Of a DNA stretch of 64,000 nt, positions 48,841-56,989 are shown in pieces (within the stretch, counting starts at the first letter, position 1; each line of letters starts with the position of its first letter). The translations under genes and the position numbers were made by a program. Source of the stretch: Bryocella elongata (GTDB lineage Bacteria > Acidobacteriota > Terriglobia > Terriglobales > Acidobacteriaceae); assembly GCF_900108185.1 (NCBI RefSeq), contig NZ_FNVA01000002.1, positions 434,001-498,000 of the forward strand, written 5' to 3'. The notes under the pieces were generated by a model, which was not told the DNA's origin, made no database searches, and saw only the letters and a list, made by a program, of their open reading frames with translations.

Positions 48841-50610
48841 ATGCATCGCTTCGGAGTTTGGGCGCCGCGCGCGCAGAAGATGTCTGTGAAGTTTGGTGAT
48901 GGCAAGTTCGCAATGGAAGGCCCGAACGCGCGTGGCTGGTGGAAGCTCGAGCTGAAGGATTGCGACTGTGGCGATCGATATGCCTTCCTGCTCGACGATG
49001 ACGAAACGCCCTATCCTGACCCGCGCAGCCTCCGGCAGCCCGAGGGGGTGCATGGCCTCAGCGAACTGTACGATCACAGCGTCTTTGCATGGCACGACCA
49101 GCTGTGGCGCGGAGCTCCCAAGACGGGAGCCGTTCTCTACGAGCTGCATATTGGAACGTTCTCGAAGGAAGGCACCTTTGACGGTGCGATCCAACACCTC
49201 GACTATCTGCGGGACCTTGGGATAACACATGTGGAACTGATGCCGGTGGCGGCCTGGGCAGGCAATCAGGGCTGGGGATACGACGGAGTCTCGATCTTCG
49301 CGACGCACGAAGCGTATGGCGGTCCCGATGGTCTGAAGCGCTTTGTCGATGCGTGCCATGCGCGGGGACTCAGTGTCATCCTCGACGTGGTCTATAACCA
49401 CTTTGGTCCGGTGGGGAACTACACGAACAAGTTCGGGCCGTATCTCACCGATCACCACAAGACTCCGTGGGGCAATGCGGTGAATCTGGATGAAGCGGGC
49501 AGTGATGAGGTGCGTCGTTTCTTCGTCGACAATGCTTTGATGTGGCTTCGCGATTACCATATCGACGGCCTGCGGCTCGATGCGGTGCATGCTTTCATCG
49601 ATCTCTCCGCGGTGCACTTCCTTGAACAGGTCTCGAGCGAGGTGGAGCGCCTGGGCGCTACTCTGGGACGCGAGTTCTATCTCATTGCGGAGAGCGATCT
49701 CAATGACCCGCGCATCGTGCGCCCTCGTGAGGCACAGGGCTATGGCATGGACTCGCAGTGGAGCGATGACTTCCACCATGCGCTCTTCACGCTGCTCTAT
49801 GACAAGGAGCCGGGGCGTGCCTACTACTCCGACTTTGGCTCTGTTGGGGACCTGCACAAGGCACTGAAGCATGCCTTTGTCTACGACGGCCAGTACTCGC
49901 AGTATCGCCGGCGCAAGCATGGCCGTCCTGCAGAAGGCCTTGCAGCACATCACTTCATCCACTTCGATCAGAATCACGATCAGGTAGGCAATCGTGCGCT
50001 GGGCGAGCGCCTGGAGCACCTCGTCGGCATCGACGCGGCCAGGGTGGCAATCGGGATCGTGCTGTTGGCGCCGTATGTTCCCATGCTCTTTATGGGCGAA
50101 GAGTTTGCGGCATCGACGCCATTTCTTTACTTCGCCGACCACGAAGACGAAGAGATGCGCAAGGCTGTCTCCGAAGGTCGCAAGCGTGAGTTCTCCGCGT
50201 TCGGCTTCTGGGATGAGGTGCCAAACCCGGAGGACGTGAAGACCTTCGAGGACTCCAAGCTCGACTGGAGTGAGGTGGAAGACGGCAAGCATGCGGAGAT
50301 GCTGTCGTGGGTGAAGGCCCTCATCAAGCTGCGGCGCAGTACCGTTTCGCTCAATGATGGAAGCATGCAGCGGTTGCGGGTCTCAACGGATGACGTGCGG
50401 CGCACGCTCGTGATGCAGCGCGACGAAGTTCGCGTCCTGGTGAACCTCGGGCGCGAGACTCAGCGTTTTGACCTGTTGCAGCAGGAGGGGCTCCTGCTGG
50501 CTTCGCGTTTCGATCTTTCCCAGGACGACACGCACATCGAGCTTCCGCCGATGACTCTTGCGGTCCTTCACTGCTCCGAAGAGACGATGGACAATCGCGA
50601 GGTTCAGTAG
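48841..50610 (+). CDS. treZ: Malto-oligosyltrehalose trehalohydrolase
   Basis: 589 residues from ATG 48841, with AGGAAGG upstream. N-terminal carbohydrate-binding region (HRFGVWAPRAQKMSVKFGD), then GH13_10 barrel motifs: VLYELHIGTFSKEGTFDGA, VELMPVAAWAGNQGWGYDG, VVYNHFGPVGNY, YHIDGLRLDAVHAF and FYLIAESDLNDPR. TreZ releases trehalose from the maltooligosyltrehalose made by TreY. Together with TreS-Mak and GlgE, the window encodes both a route to trehalose and a route from trehalose back to glucan. Confidence 0.96.
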   Translation: MHRFGVWAPRAQKMSVKFGDGKFAMEGPNARGWWKLELKDCDCGDRYAFLLDDDETPYPDPRSLRQPEGVHGLSELYDHSVFAWHDQLWRGAPKTGAVLYELHIGTFSKEGTFDGAIQHLDYLRDLGITHVELMPVAAWAGNQGWGYDGVSIFATHEAYGGPDGLKRFVDACHARGLSVILDVVYNHFGPVGNYTNKFGPYLTDHHKTPWGNAVNLDEAGSDEVRRFFVDNALMWLRDYHIDGLRLDAVHAFIDLSAVHFLEQVSSEVERLGATLGREFYLIAESDLNDPRIVRPREAQGYGMDSQWSDDFHHALFTLLYDKEPGRAYYSDFGSVGDLHKALKHAFVYDGQYSQYRRRKHGRPAEGLAAHHFIHFDQNHDQVGNRALGERLEHLVGIDAARVAIGIVLLAPYVPMLFMGEEFAASTPFLYFADHEDEEMRKAVSEGRKREFSAFGFWDEVPNPEDVKTFEDSKLDWSEVEDGKHAEMLSWVKALIKLRRSTVSLNDGSMQRLRVSTDDVRRTLVMQRDEVRVLVNLGRETQRFDLLQQEGLLLASRFDLSQDDTHIELPPMTLAVLHCSEETMDNREVQ

Positions 50611-50686
50611 CTGCAGCCACCCCTTTCTCTGTCACGTGGGGCTGAGATAATTGCGCAAGTCACAGCCCCTGCGTGACGGAGGTCGC

Positions 50687-51253
50687 TTGCACGACGAGAG
50701 CCGCAAACCCATCAGGACCATCAGCAGCCGGGAGATCTACCGCAACAAGTGGTCGCGGTGGCGCGAGGACATCATCGAGCGAGCCAACGGCCAGCGTGGC
50801 ATCTACGGCGTACTGGATAAAGACCCGGCGTGTATCGTCATCCCCATTGAGCATGCGGCAGATGGCGACTACGTATGGCTCGTGCATCAGTACCGGTACA
50901 CCGTGGGCGCAAGCTTTTACGAGCTGCCGCAGGGCGGTTGGGAAGATGCCAACGTCGACATTGAAGAGATGGCGCGCGGTGAGCTTCGCGAAGAGACAGG
51001 GCTTACTGCGGAGCTCATGCAGCCCATCACAAAGCTCTGGATTGCCTACGGTGCGATGAATCAGATCCATCATGTCTTCCTCGCCGAAGGTCTCACGCAG
51101 GGTGAGACGGATCGGGACGACGAAGAGGACGACATGACGGTACACCGTGTGCGCGTCGAGGAGTTTGAAGCGATGCTGCTCGACGGGCGGGTGATGGATA
51201 ACTGCACGGCGGCTGCGTGGGGCGTTTACCTGGTTTGGAAGCGCGGCCGGTAG
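50687..51253 (+). CDS. Nudix hydrolase
   Basis: 188 residues from TTG 50687, which has GGAGG 4 nt upstream; TTG 50651 would give 200 residues but lacks a site. The Nudix box is GGWEDANVDIEEMARGELREETGL; the conserved Arg of the REUxEE core is Gly here, with an Arg one position earlier, while both glutamates remain. YRYTVGASFYELPQGGWE resembles ADP-sugar / ADP-ribose pyrophosphatases. A role in ADP-glucose turnover beside the glucan genes is possible but speculative. It follows treZ by 76 bp. Confidence 0.82.
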   Translation: MHDESRKPIRTISSREIYRNKWSRWREDIIERANGQRGIYGVLDKDPACIVIPIEHAADGDYVWLVHQYRYTVGASFYELPQGGWEDANVDIEEMARGELREETGLTAELMQPITKLWIAYGAMNQIHHVFLAEGLTQGETDRDDEEDDMTVHRVRVEEFEAMLLDGRVMDNCTAAAWGVYLVWKRGR

Positions 51254-51258
51254 GGGTA

Positions 51259-51279
51259 CCCCCCCCCCCCCCCCCCCCC
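51259..51279. repeat. Homopolymeric poly-C tract, 21 nt
   Basis: Twenty-one consecutive C bases begin 5 bp after the Nudix stop codon. Long homopolymers slip during replication and can switch neighbouring genes on and off; assembly or sequencing error in its exact length is equally possible. Confidence 0.9.
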
Positions 51280-51523
51280 ATTTTGCGTAAATGCTCAAAA
51301 CAGAGACTTTAGGTCTGGACCTCTCATTTTTGGAGGTCGTGTTTCGAGTGTGCTGGTCTGCGTGGCGGGGTGAGGTGAAGAACAGGCCTACTTCCATTGT
51401 AGAGAGTGGGGCAGGGAAGTACGCCAGATGCTGGGTGGTTTTTCCGGGTGCTCTGGAGCGCTATGGGTTGGCGGCTGTGCGGGTAGCGCTTCAGGCTGAG
51501 GCAAGTAGCGAGCCTGTTACGAA

Positions 51524-51549
51524 GCTCTCGCCCGGCGAAGGGCGAGAGC
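51524..51549. terminator. 10-bp perfect hairpin, terminator-like
   Basis: GCTCTCGCCC (51524-51533) and GGGCGAGAGC (51540-51549) pair perfectly around a 6-nt loop. No T-run follows. It lies between the Nudix gene and the convergent deaminase gene. Confidence 0.45.
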
Positions 51550-51609
51550 GGTGGCGATAGGCCGACTTATCGGTGCGAATTCTGGATGAGGCCGTGCGAC
51601 TCCAGAATC

Positions 51610-53196
51610 TCAATCGTGAAGGACTTCGACCTTCACTTGAATAAACAACTCCTGCAGAGGTTGGAAGTACTCTCTCCATGTAGCTTCTAACCAAAGCCAA
51701 GATGCCCCTTCGTAGGGCGCAGACGGTATTCGCAAGTCTATAACTGCTTTTGCTTCGGGCAGATCCAGAAGATCGACGAGATCGTCCCTGATTGCATCAA
51801 TGTCTCGGTTGATCTGGCTGATCAATGCCCCATTGAAAACGGCTTCTTGCGGGCCAGGTGGAAAAGCAAACTTGCATTGAATGCAATTGATTTTGCTGAT
51901 CAGCTTATAAAGCTTTCGCTTTTCTTGTATGGCCCGATCTTCTTTGGCTTTGAGAATCCCTGCGCTTGGCTGAGTGAAAGAGCGGATAAAGTCGCGATTC
52001 AACTCCAAAAGCTCGTTGGCGAGCGCTGGCGGGAATAATGTCACCGCGATGCCTGCTGCCTGAAGCTTTAATACACCATTACCGCGAATTTCCGGGTTTG
52101 GATCTAGAACCCCGATAACGACGCGAGCAACTCGTCTTGCAATTAGACGGTCAGCGCAAGGAACTTTCGGAGAATTGCGCCCTGTGCAGGGCTCCAATGT
52201 GGCGTACACCGTGCAGCCGGCCAACGTCTCATCTTTTAACTTTTTCTCAAGCGCTGCGTATTCTGCGTGACACGCTTCGAATTCACCTCTATGCGCTCTC
52301 GCTAGAACTCTTCCATCTTTTACTACAACGCACCCGACCTTTGGGTGAGGCCGATCATCTTCATTTTTGCTCTTTCGCGCTTCTTCCAAGGCCATTTTGG
52401 CGAAATCCTCGTCCGACACCATCGAGTGAGGGCGAACGGGTGGAATCACTTCGAGTTCTTTGATGAAGGCTTGCAGCATAGTCTTCTTGTCACGGATGTG
52501 CTGCACATGCCACGCTTGCTTTTCTTCATCAGCCTGACGCGCGTAAGACATTGTCACCGCATAATGTTTTGCATTTTGTGACCGTTCGCCGAAGGCGCGA
52601 CGGACAATCTTCAATGTCAGCCGTTTCCATGTCTCTACCCTGACATCGTCATGACGTAGTGATTCCACCTCGTCATTGAGTTGAGTCTGCAACAATCGAA
52701 TTGCCTCATCCGCTGGAAGCAGTTCCTCACTCGACGCTATGGTCTCCGTAGTAGGTCGTGGCAGATTTTGTGCTTGAGTTCTCTCGGCCTCGGCAAATCT
52801 TTGCTCAAGGTGCCTTAAATGGGCGATCCGGCCCCCAACCTGCTCCCAATGAATCGAACCGGGCTGTCCTTCTTGTTGACGTCGAACCCAGTAATCTAGT
52901 TCTTTCATTACCCCTTCGCGATTCTCGGGGAATGTCACTTGGAGCTGTTCCTCTAAACTTCTGGCATTCATAATCGCTACCGCCTCATCCACTCCCTCTT
53001 GCGTCAGCGCGAGTGATCCATGACGAGTTTCAGTAATAACTCCCGCCGCCAGGAGCTCGTTTCTAAATTCGCGCTCCTCTGGGCTTATGGGGGGTCTTCG
53101 ACTGGAGACCGTAAATCTGCCAGATTCGCCGGAATTCAGATAGTGCAAAGAGCAGAGGAGATCCTCAACCCGTTTTGATTTTGTGTCTTTAGGCAT
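51610..53196 (-). CDS. Multidomain protein: N-terminal wHTH-like region, helical linker, RibD-type deaminase domain
   Basis: 528 residues from ATG 53196. Residues 35-80 (EFRNELLAAGVITETRHGSLALTQEGVDEAV) look like a winged helix. Residues 165-250 (IRLLQTQLNDEVESLRH, then FGERSQNAKHYAV) resemble helical regions placed before TIR or similar effectors in bacterial immunity proteins. Residues 262-390 match the RibD deaminase: HPKVGCVVVKDGRVLARAHRG, zinc ligands H310 and catalytic E312 in ACHAEYAAL, C337 and C347 in LEPCTGRNSPKVPCADRL, then VVIGVLDPNPEIRGNGV. The RibD reductase half is absent; residues 391-528 are unrecognised. Likely a nucleotide- or base-modifying enzyme, not riboflavin synthesis. 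Base composition looks less GC-rich (26 of 60 G/C at 51901-51960), suggesting acquisition. Confidence 0.7.
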   Translation of the reverse strand: MPKDTKSKRVEDLLCSLHYLNSGESGRFTVSSRRPPISPEEREFRNELLAAGVITETRHGSLALTQEGVDEAVAIMNARSLEEQLQVTFPENREGVMKELDYWVRRQQEGQPGSIHWEQVGGRIAHLRHLEQRFAEAERTQAQNLPRPTTETIASSEELLPADEAIRLLQTQLNDEVESLRHDDVRVETWKRLTLKIVRRAFGERSQNAKHYAVTMSYARQADEEKQAWHVQHIRDKKTMLQAFIKELEVIPPVRPHSMVSDEDFAKMALEEARKSKNEDDRPHPKVGCVVVKDGRVLARAHRGEFEACHAEYAALEKKLKDETLAGCTVYATLEPCTGRNSPKVPCADRLIARRVARVVIGVLDPNPEIRGNGVLKLQAAGIAVTLFPPALANELLELNRDFIRSFTQPSAGILKAKEDRAIQEKRKLYKLISKINCIQCKFAFPPGPQEAVFNGALISQINRDIDAIRDDLVDLLDLPEAKAVIDLRIPSAPYEGASWLWLEATWREYFQPLQELFIQVKVEVLHD

Positions 53197-54225
53197 AATG
53201 AAGTTCTTGCTGAGCCATCGAAAGCCAACTTGAGTGTATCCTCGGGCAACTCATTCTAATAGATACCGGTAAACGCGCTTACCACCAGTTCGTGGAGTAG
53301 CGATGGGTCGCGCCTTCAGCGCTCTGGTGGTTTGTGGGCGTGCACCTGGGGTTGCGCTTCGCTCCACCCCAGGCTGATATGTCGTCGGGCCTTTGGCCCT
53401 TGGAGTTGGCGGCGTGATTGCGGGTTTGTGCTTTGGCTGGCATCCTGCGAACCCATGTCTCAGAATCGAGACATGGGGCACCCGGCTGGTATGGTTCGCG
53501 CCGATGGCGCTGAAGGGGCGCCAGACGCGGGTCCCTGAAGGGGGCAGGCCTGGTGACGCAGATTGTCTTCGGGAATGACAAGCAAAGAGATACAAAGGCA
53601 ACAGCTGATGCTCTCCGAGGATGACAACGAGAAAAGCAAGAGCAGCCGCAGAGTTCTTGCGGAAATGACAATGACAAGGCGGCCTGGCTGTAGGTCTATC
53701 TGCGGAAACGCTATTGTCACCGGTTTAGTGGGCAGCGATGGGCCGCGCCTTCAGCGCTTGGGTGTTTTGTGGGCGCGCACCTACCAGCCTGGGGTTGCGC
53801 TTCGCTTCACCCGAGGTTGGTATGGGGCGCGCCGATGGCGCTGAAGGACCGATGGACGTCTTCTCATTACCCCTACAGGTGCGTGAGGTGATTCGATGTT
53901 GGGTCCTATTGTGTGAAGCCAGGTACTTCCGTCTCGGGCTGCCGCGCAGCGCTGACTCCCAGGGCACCTTTGTTTAAGTAGTGCTAGCGTACCCCAGCGG
54001 CTAAAGCCGCGCTGATTCTGCGGGCTTTACGGCACGACTGAAGTCGTGCCCTTAACGAAACAAGAAGCAGGTTTCTCCGCTACGCGGGACGATGAGACCG
54101 TCCCGCTTCGGTCGAAATGACACATCCTGGGTGGGGCGGAATCTGTCGAAACGACACATCCTGGGTGGGGTGGAATCTGTCGAGACGACAGATATTGGGC
54201 GGCGCGGAATGCACCGGTAGAAACC
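53197..54225. repeat. Non-coding repeat island (about 1 kb) of palindromic and dispersed repeats
   Basis: No credible gene is present. A REP-like unit occurs at 53297-53381 and 53733-53847, with a partial third copy at 53477-53517. In the second copy CCTTCAGCGC (53748-53757) is the inverse of GCGCTGAAGG (53838-53847). Three short hairpins follow: GCGGCT/AGCCGC (53997-54010), GGCACGACT/AGTCGTGCC (54031-54050) and GCGGGACG/CGTCCCGC (54084-54106). Similar intergenic palindromes are common in Acidobacteriota. Confidence 0.75.
54111..54212. repeat. Three tandem 34-bp imperfect repeats
   Basis: Units at 54111-54144, 54145-54178 and 54179-54212 each begin GTCGARAYGACA and end GGAAT. Units 1 and 2 differ at only two positions (T/C and C/T); unit 3 is more divergent. 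They end just beyond the stop of the VWA gene (54226). Confidence 0.85.
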
Positions 54226-55449
54226 CTAATTGATGTGCTTGGAGCGGCGGGACATGAAGTCCATCAGGAGGTAGTTGCCGAGGTTCTGGGGTGTGGTGAA
54301 GTAGGCTTTGCCGCGGCACATGGCGCTCATCTGTTGCACGAACTGTACGAGAGCGTAGTCCTGGGCGAGCATGAAGGTGTTGATCATGATGCCGGAGCGT
54401 TTGCAGCGGCCGACCTCTTCGAGGGTTTCGGAGATGACGAGGGGGTCGAGGCCGAAGGCGTTTTTGTAGATGCGGCCGTCTTCGAGCGTGAGTGCCGAAG
54501 GCTTGCCGTCGGTGATCATGACGATCTGCTTCATGTCCTTGCCGGAGCCGCGCAGGATGCGCTGGGCTACGCGGAGGCCTTCGCGGGTGTTGGTGTAATG
54601 CGGGCCGACCTTGACGCGCGGGAGTTGCGAGATGGGGATCTCTTCGGCGGAGTCGTGGAAGAGGACGAGGGAGAGCGAATCGCCGGGGAACTGGGTGCGG
54701 ATGAGGTGCGAGAGCGCCATGGCGACGCGCTTGGCGGGGGTGAAGCGGTCTTCGCCGTAGAGGATCATGGAGTGCGAGCAGTCGAGCAGCACGACGGTGG
54801 CGCAGGAACTCTGGTAGTCGGCCTGCTGGACGTGGAGGTCGGCGTATTCGAGATTGAGGACGCCTGAGCCATTCGGTGCGCCTTCGCGGGCGAAGACGGA
54901 GTTCAGCGTGGCCGTGATGTCGAGATTCAGGGTGTCGCCAAACTCGTAGGGCTTGGAGCTGCCGTTGGTCTCGACGCCCGCGGCTTCGTGGCGGGTGTCG
55001 TGGCGGCCGAGCGAGCTCTTGCCCAGCGGGCCGAGGAGGTCGCGCAGGGCCTTGTAGCCGAGGAAGTCCATCGCCTTGTCGGTGACCTCGAAGCGGGCGT
55101 CGCCTTCGCCTTCACCCTGTTCGCCCTGGCCCTGGGAAGGCTCTTCGGCGTTGAGGTACTGTTCGGCCTTCATGCGCTGGATGATCTTGTCGATGAGCTC
55201 TTCGACCTGGGGCTCTTCGAGCTCGTCGTACTTCTCCTGGCCGTCCTCATCGAGGAGTTCGCCGGAGTCGAGCGCCTGGCGGATGGCCTCGCGCAGGCTC
55301 TCCATGGAGTCGTCCATGTTGGCGTTGGGGGAGAAGGGATCGTAGTAGCCGGAGTCGAGCAGGAAGTCCCCAAGCTGCGAGAGCAGATCGTCGAGGTCGA
55401 AGCTCGTGGAGAGATCGCCGGTGAACTTCGTATAGCGGGTGAGTTTCAT
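54226..55449 (-). CDS. VWA-domain protein
   Basis: 407 residues from ATG 55449 (AAGGAG upstream); the extension to 55581 runs through repeat DNA. The N-terminal half is acidic and rich in Glu and Gln ([19 protein letters not shown]). The C-terminal half is a von Willebrand A domain with the metal site [18 protein letters not shown], then [15 protein letters not shown] and [18 protein letters not shown]. Such proteins often pair with MoxR-type AAA ATPases; no ATPase gene is adjacent here. Its role is unknown. Confidence 0.83.
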   Translation of the reverse strand: MKLTRYTKFTGDLSTSFDLDDLLSQLGDFLLDSGYYDPFSPNANMDDSMESLREAIRQALDSGELLDEDGQEKYDELEEPQVEELIDKIIQRMKAEQYLNAEEPSQGQGEQGEGEGDARFEVTDKAMDFLGYKALRDLLGPLGKSSLGRHDTRHEAAGVETNGSSKPYEFGDTLNLDITATLNSVFAREGAPNGSGVLNLEYADLHVQQADYQSSCATVVLLDCSHSMILYGEDRFTPAKRVAMALSHLIRTQFPGDSLSLVLFHDSAEEIPISQLPRVKVGPHYTNTREGLRVAQRILRGSGKDMKQIVMITDGKPSALTLEDGRIYKNAFGLDPLVISETLEEVGRCKRSGIMINTFMLAQDYALVQFVQQMSAMCRGKAYFTTPQNLGNYLLMDFMSRRSKHIN

Positions 55450-55525
55450 CGGGGGCCGACTCCTTGGTTCCCATTGTAGATTCGCGCGGGTGCGGCGGGG
55501 ATTCAGGGGACGTTCTCCGTTGTCG

Positions 55526-55595
55526 GTTGTCCGTTCTCTGTAGATCGGCATCCCGGGAGAACTCCTCGGACAACGAAGCACGGAGAACGGACAAC
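55526..55595. repeat. 13-bp inverted repeat upstream of ftsQ
   Basis: GTTGTCCGTTCTC (55526-55538) and GAGAACGGACAAC (55583-55595) are exact inverted repeats 44 bp apart, with further GGACAAC and GTTCTCCG motifs around. It lies in the divergent region between the VWA gene and ftsQ. Confidence 0.8.
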
Positions 55596-55711
55596 GTGCG
55601 TTCGGTTTCCTCGGTCGATACCCTCGGGAAACTCGCTGCCTTCCGGCCGCATCGGGCTGGTATGTTCAAGTCTGGCGATTCTTCCGCGGCCTTGCTCTGG
55701 GCTCAGCGGGT

Positions 55712-56989
55712 ATGAAGATGGGAACCAAGCGCGGCTCAACCGCTGCGGTGCTGGAAGCGCCGGAGGACAGTTATACCTCCGCGAGCGCCTACTCGCACCC
55801 GGCACCTGTTGGCTCACTCCGGCGTGGCTACGACGCCGGCGATGGCGCAGGTGCTGACGCGGCGGACCGTTCCTCGTACTCCCGGCGTGCGAACGGCGCG
55901 CGGGGGGCGAAGGGACTGCGTGTGCGCTTCCGCGGCCTGCCCCGCACCCTGAGCGGTCGCCTCATGGCGGGCGGAGCTCTTCTGCTGGTGGCCGGCATCC
56001 TCGGGGCGGTTGGCCTGGTCGTCCGCCAGTATCTGACGCACAGCGAGCGGTTTCTCCTCGCCAGCGCGGATCAGGTCGAAGTCCTTGGCAATCATGAGCT
56101 CTCCCGGTCGCAGGCGCTGGGTGTCTTCGCCAACGACCTCGACCGAAACATCTTCCACATGTCGCTGGCCGAGCGCGAGGCTGACCTCGAACGCCTCCCC
56201 TGGGTGCAGCACGCCACGGTGATGCGGCTGCTGCCGAATCGGCTCCGCGTGGCCATTGTGGAGCGGACGCCGGTAGCCTTTGTGCGGCAGGGAACGCAGA
56301 TCGGTCTCGTCGATGCGACGGGTGTGCTGCTGGATATGCCGTCGGACGCCGCGGGCGACCCGCACTACTCCTTTCCGGTGCTCACCGGCATCAGCGCGGC
56401 TGATCCGCTCTCGACCCGCAAGGCGCGCATGGGGCTCTATACCGACTTTATGAAGGCCATGGCGGCGGGTGGCGAGCAGATCACGGACAGCCTCAGCGAG
56501 GTGGATGTGACCGACCCCGAGGATGTGAAGGCGATCGTGGCGCGGGATGGCTCCGACATCCTGGTGCACTTCGGCGACGAGAACTTCCTGGCCCGCTACC
56601 AGACGTTCGACCAGCACCTGCCCGAGTGGCGCCAGATGTATCCCAAGCTGGTTTCGGCGGATATGCGCTACTACAGCAAGATCGTGCTGAACTCGGGTAC
56701 AGCCGGACCGCCGGCGCCGGTGAGCACAGCGACGGGCCCGAGCGCGGCCGATGCTGCGGCTGCAGCCCTTGCGGCCGCACCCAAGGCTGCAACGCCAGCC
56801 GCGAAGGTTGCGGCGTTGCCGAAGTCGAAGACGGCGCAGTCGAAGGCAGGCGCGGGCAAGCCGCAGGCGGGTATCGCCGCGCCTCACCCGTTGACGTTGA
56901 ACAAGACGGCGCATCCGGTGAAGAAGGTCCCGGCCGCGTCACATCCCAGGCCGAAGCAGGCGCATCCCGCAGGAGGGCCCCAGCGATGA
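55712..56989 (+). CDS. ftsQ: Cell division protein FtsQ
   Basis: 425 residues from ATG 55712. A long basic cytoplasmic N-terminus is followed by one membrane helix (LMAGGALLLVAGILGAVGLVV, about residue 85), a POTRA domain (FLLASADQVEVLGNHELSRSQAL, then LPWVQHATVMRLLPNRLRVAIVERTPVAFV) and the FtsQ beta domain. The tail is an Ala/Pro/Lys-rich extension of about 90 residues (from GPPAPVSTATG), longer than in most FtsQ. FtsQ links the early and late divisome in the periplasm. The ftsA start overlaps its stop. Confidence 0.92.
   Translation: MKMGTKRGSTAAVLEAPEDSYTSASAYSHPAPVGSLRRGYDAGDGAGADAADRSSYSRRANGARGAKGLRVRFRGLPRTLSGRLMAGGALLLVAGILGAVGLVVRQYLTHSERFLLASADQVEVLGNHELSRSQALGVFANDLDRNIFHMSLAEREADLERLPWVQHATVMRLLPNRLRVAIVERTPVAFVRQGTQIGLVDATGVLLDMPSDAAGDPHYSFPVLTGISAADPLSTRKARMGLYTDFMKAMAAGGEQITDSLSEVDVTDPEDVKAIVARDGSDILVHFGDENFLARYQTFDQHLPEWRQMYPKLVSADMRYYSKIVLNSGTAGPPAPVSTATGPSAADAAAAALAAAPKAATPAAKVAALPKSKTAQSKAGAGKPQAGIAAPHPLTLNKTAHPVKKVPAASHPRPKQAHPAGGPQR

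Larger units (their letters stand above)
51254..51609. other. Intergenic region with poly-C tract and hairpin
   Basis: This 356-bp gap holds the 21-nt C run and a 10-bp hairpin. An 89-codon frame at 51291-51560 (MLKTETLGLDLSF start) has no recognisable domain and overlaps the hairpin, so I do not call it a gene. Confidence 0.6.

Noticed and set aside
48346-50292. 648-codon minus-strand frame opposite treZ, and similar long frames at 46831-48294 and 44215-45894
   Set aside because: No domain is recognisable and composition follows the antisense of well-supported treZ, treY and GH15 genes; long antisense frames are expected in GC-rich DNA.
51291-51560. 89-codon frame after the poly-C tract
   Set aside because: No family resemblance, weak start signal, and its end overlaps a perfect hairpin; more likely non-coding.
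51610-53196. Riboflavin biosynthesis RibD
   Set aside because: Only the deaminase half is present, with long unrelated N- and C-terminal parts and no rib genes nearby.
53251-53977. Several 60-130-codon frames in the repeat island
   Set aside because: They run through palindromic repeats on both strands with Arg/Pro/Ser-rich products and no ribosome-binding sites.
53297-54212. Possible CRISPR array
   Set aside because: The repeats lack regular spacers: the 34-bp units abut directly and the REP-like units are far apart and palindromic. No cas gene is present.
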